In this document: positions 60,780-64,000 of the stretch, piece by piece
Layout: each line of letters starts with the position of its first letter
How positions within the stretch are numbered: the first letter of the stretch is position 1
DNA from: Durusdinium trenchii
Taxonomy: Eukaryota > Sar > Dinophyceae > Suessiales > Symbiodiniaceae
NCBI GenBank assembly: GCA_963970005.1
Contig: CAXAMN010028950.1
Span: 390,738 to 454,737, forward strand
DNA: 64,000 nt
Reading direction: 5' to 3'
Translations under genes and position numbers: made by a program
Notes under the pieces: model-generated
The model's database searches: none
What the model was told of the DNA's origin: nothing
Seen by the model: only the letters and a program-made list of their open reading frames with translations

Positions 60780-61336
60780 GACCGACGACTGGGTGCCGGC
60801 CAGTGGGGGTCGACACGACGGGCCCACGGGGGTTCTCAGGTCATCAGGTTCGGCCGGCGGGTCCTTAGTACTAGATTAATAGATTGCGAAATTGTAGAAT
60901 GTCCACTTGCACCACAAAGTCCGCCCACCAGCAGAAATGGAGCTCGTTGGCAACGTACCAAATCGATGCTTAAAGGGCTCCAACTTATGGTAGTGACTGG
61001 AATGCTGTTGGTTGCATACACTTCAACCACCAAATTCTATTTGTGGTTGTTGAAGACATCCTTTTGAGGTTTTCAGACTGTCATGATATGAAAGGATGGG
61101 GAGAGAAAGTTTGTCCAACTGCTTTATATGATAGATCGGATGGTTTGCTCTAGTTGCTCTAGTTTGTCCGATGAAGTGCCGTAGATACGTGCCAGTGAAG
61201 TCTCTTTCCGGTTGAGCTTTACTGTGTGGCTTCGCTCTCCAGGAGAATGGTGATGCCAAGAAAGAGAATGGAAAGGCGGGTCAGGACCGGCCTGGCCAAA
61301 TACCACAGCTCCCCGTTTGGGGCGTCCAATTCTAGC

Positions 61337-61375
61337 TCCTTAGAGGTTAAGGGGTATCCATTAATCACCTCAAAC
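61337..61375 (+). repeat. dispersed short repeat, copy 2
   Basis: CTCCTTAGAGGTTAAGGGGT, then ATCCATTAATCACC. It is a close match to 62435-62476 and a weaker one to 4787-4830. Both copies here are followed by GGGCCCTGG or GGCCCTGGC-like sequence, so the shared unit extends to about 60 bp. Confidence 0.6.
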
Positions 61376-62280
61376 CGCGGGCCCTGGTATGTGGATTTGG
61401 AGTTACCCGGTATAGGCCGCCCGCTTTGCTAGATCCTTTCGTTGGAGCTGCATGGCCACGGCCAACACTCAGCTTCAAAGCACATCAAAGACTATCTCAA
61501 AGAAGGCGCAATCACAAGAGCTAGGGGTCAGATCTTAGTGCGTGGATACTCAATGCTTGCTCGGACATCCGGTATCAATGAAACATCAAACACGTGGTTG
61601 TGTTTGTTTTTTTTGCGGCAAGAAGGTGCCTCGAAAGTTGGAGCTCTCAGAGATTCAGATTACATTTTTCTAATGAAAGGAATATAACGTAACCAAAGGC
61701 AATCTGCAATGTAAAGGATTATATATATATATATAAAACGTAATCTGACATTTCTGAGAGCTCCATCATTCCGTAAGAAGCGAGTCCCTTGTGTCCCAGG
61801 TCCCGGAGAACTCGGTCACCAGCCTCCTATGGCCGGTGCGGAATGCGGAGAATGCGCGAGAGGCCGAGCCCGGCGGAACAGCGGATGGAACACCCGGGTA
61901 AGCTCCGTGGTTCGATCTTGGTGGTGGAAGAGATGAAGGAGAAGGGAATGCGGAATGCATGATTTCATTACATCCATGCAGGCGCTTTTTTTTGACTCAG
62001 ATTTGGCCAATTTCTCCTGTCGCCATCAGACTTAAGCAATGTGACGCATACCTACTTTTGAGGAAGAGTTCATGATTCACTTGGAAAGTGAAATGCCTAT
62101 CAAAAACAAATTAAGATCTTTTGCCATTTCCTTGGCAAGAAGACCTCTTCCAACTTTCTCTCCTCCCACCTTCAACCATGCCAAACTATATTCAATAATC
62201 ACTCCAGTCCCCCCCCTTTTGCCCTCCACATGCCCGGCTCAATTCCGAAGAAAGGCACCGTGTGGCCGTGCCGCCCGCAG

Positions 62281-62329
62281 GAGGAGGTCCCGGTCCGGGA
62301 GCTCCGCCTCGAGCTGCAGAACTTCGAAG
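62281..62329 (+). CDS. short exon candidate, helical
   Basis: A 49-nt GC-rich segment with a GCAG acceptor in front and GT donor behind encodes EEVPVRELRLELQNFE. It could continue the PP2C coiled-coil tail in phase with the exon ending at 60779, or belong to a separate gene. No conserved motif decides this. Confidence 0.35.
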
Positions 62330-62434
62330 GTGGACCGCCCCAGGAGCTACAAAGAGGCAGCCGAGCAGCGGAGCAGCCGAGTTGAACCAGGGCCACACGT
62401 TTTGGGCTGCCCGTTCAGGGGTGGCTAATCATAG

Positions 62435-62476
62435 CCCCTTAGAAGTTAAGAGGTGTCCATTGACTACCCCTTAGGG
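62435..62476 (+). repeat. dispersed short repeat, copy 3
   Basis: CCCCTTAGAAGTTAAGAGGT, then GTCCATTGACTACCCC, followed by GGGGGGCCCTGGCTTGG. Same family as copy 2 about 1.1 kb upstream, same orientation. Confidence 0.6.
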
Positions 62477-62479
62477 GGG

Positions 62480-64000
62480 CCCTGGCTTGGGGATTCTTTT
62501 CTTTGACACCCTCCTTCCAGTCGGCGCGAGCAAGGTTTACATTCACTGAACGAAATTGCGCTTGGCCCACAAAGGTGGCGAAAAAGATCCGAGACAGATG
62601 TTCTTAGTATATGCATCCTTTCAAAGAGCAAGCAACCAAACATAAAACATGAAAAGAACGCATGATATCTCAGACAGGATCGTTTCCTAACTCTTTAAGT
62701 CCTAATATGGTACAATCTATAGTCTTCCACTGTTCTATTGAAGCCACCGTTGAACTCCTCCGGACCATCAACTCTTCCGGACTCCGTCCGGAGGCAGTGC
62801 TGAGCGCACGGCCTGGTTCAAAGAGCGGGGCGGCCCGAGCTGGGGATGGAGCGACCCAAAAGGAGTGCCTGTAGTACTGTAGATTCGTTATGTATAGTCA
62901 TAGTCATAAAATGTGCAGTATCTCCTCTATCTCTCTCTCTATATCTATATATATACACTTGTTTACAGGACCCTTATGCAAGCTAATCTTACCCTACTAT
63001 ACCCTCTCAAAGATTCACCATGTTTGGTAATCCACCCACCCAAGCCACTGCCTTTGGAAGTTGAGACTATGGCAATCCGGAGTTCTGACGGAATCCTGGG
63101 TCGACTTTTCTCCGACGGCTCCCCCAAGCAGTGCAGGGAGTTTAGGGATTTAGCAGGGCTGAGTATATCTATATAATAGGCTTGAATTGATTCCTGCACA
63201 ACCCTTTCCGTAACTGAACCCTTCGGGGGCCGGACGCGCTCGTGCTCGCTCGCGCATGCTCGCGCATTCTCGCTGCCGATCTGGCGAGCCAGGTGGCTGG
63301 ATGGCCCCGCAGCTCAGGGGGTGATGGGAGGTGTTCAGGTGGTGAAGGTTTGTTCTCTTGTTTCGGCTGCACCAGACGGAGGACAAGGCCTAGCACAGGT
63401 GGAACAGTGCCGGTGCAACAGTGACGCGCATCTGAGAATGGGAGAGAAGGGAGCTTTGGAATTGACTCGTGGTTAGTTTATTGTGATATAGCAGTTCCAA
63501 TTCTAGGCTCTACCGGGGCTAAACTTGAGATACTTGAGCAATCCCTGAGACTCCTCGGACGGCCATGCCCATGCAAGCCGTGTTGTTTTGCAAACCCCCT
63601 AATTTCAGTGGATGCTCTCGCGTTCTCTCTGCAGGTCTGTGGCTGTTTTCATGTTGACCTTCGAAACCTCGGTCGGTCCATTGCTAGTCAACCGAGGTCG
63701 GTCTCCCGGTGGTGGTTTCGGACCCACAGCCATGGTAGGCTTGCAACACGGTTGGGAGGTTCTTCCTCCTCCTTTCGAGCCATACCTAGATGAGTTCCTT
63801 TTGGTCGAACAATCCGTTCAGGGGAACATTCTGCGGCCTAAATGTTGAATGTTGAATAGATGTCAACGGGGTTCCTATTCTGTTCTATGAAAGTGGACAG
63901 CAGCAAAAAAAACAACTTAAATCTACTGTATGTTCCTTCGAGCTGGGTCCTTCACTTGTAGGCTCAAAGAAACCGACTGCGCAGCAGCCTCTCCGGAAAA
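62480..64000. other. no gene recognised at window end
   Basis: Contains a CT/TA microsatellite near 62924-62955 and several GC-richer patches (62750-62870, 63220-63330, 63640-63800) that might be exons but show no recognisable motif. No claim is made for them. Confidence 0.35.

Overview
The window reads as nuclear DNA of a dinoflagellate, most likely of the Suessiales/Symbiodiniaceae type; this is an inference from gene structure, not from a marker gene. Supporting signs are that all recognisable genes lie on the + strand; coding sequence is cut into many very short exons (often 39-100 nt, GC-rich) separated by long, microsatellite-rich introns; exon joins forced by protein continuity need GC and GA donors as often as GT, with AG-G acceptors; and there is a long FNIP-type repeat gene. 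Almost no long open frame is a gene: real exons were found by conserved motifs plus splice signals and reading phase.

Layout. 1-17 kb: at least 14 small exons encode a cysteine-rich module (core D/S-x-x-C-C-x-x-T/S-C-x-x-x-x-C) that I cannot assign to a named family. An uninterrupted 28-unit FNIP-repeat gene (7178-9121) lies in what appears to be one intron of that gene. 17-20.6 kb: no gene recognised; a long hairpin (18.86 kb) and a short TIR element (19.2 kb). 20.65-29.55 kb: first five recognised exons of a PP2C-type Ser/Thr phosphatase, starting with a putative N-myristoylation signal. 30.5-39.0 kb: an extended short-chain dehydrogenase/epimerase (SDR). 40.7-46.4 kb: an alpha/beta hydrolase of the homoserine O-acetyltransferase (MetX-like) family with a complete Ser-Asp-His triad. 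48.2-60.8 kb: the rest of the PP2C phosphatase, from the GDSR motif to the C terminus, possibly continuing to 62.3 kb. 61-64 kb: little that can be assigned.

The two PP2C halves do not overlap, come in the correct motif order and join in phase. The simplest reading is one PP2C gene of about 40 kb with an 18.6 kb intron that holds two complete same-strand genes (SDR and MetX-like). A similar host/guest arrangement is suggested for the Cys-rich gene and the FNIP gene. All three metal-site motifs of the phosphatase, the Rossmann and YxxxK motifs of the SDR and the hydrolase triad are intact, so none of these genes looks like a pseudogene.

Repeats include a TIR element carrying an apparent captured coding segment in SDR intron 1 (31381-32230), an internally deleted relative at 19.2 kb, a tail-to-tail inverted array (48.6-49.4 kb), a six-copy 40-bp tandem array directly followed by about 750 bp of AC-rich DNA (52.6-53.6 kb), three copies of a CTAGTAG-rich dispersed repeat, three copies of a short dispersed repeat, a diverged 125-bp tandem duplication (28.1 kb), and many (TA)n tracts. 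No tRNA, rRNA, CRISPR array or virus was recognised.
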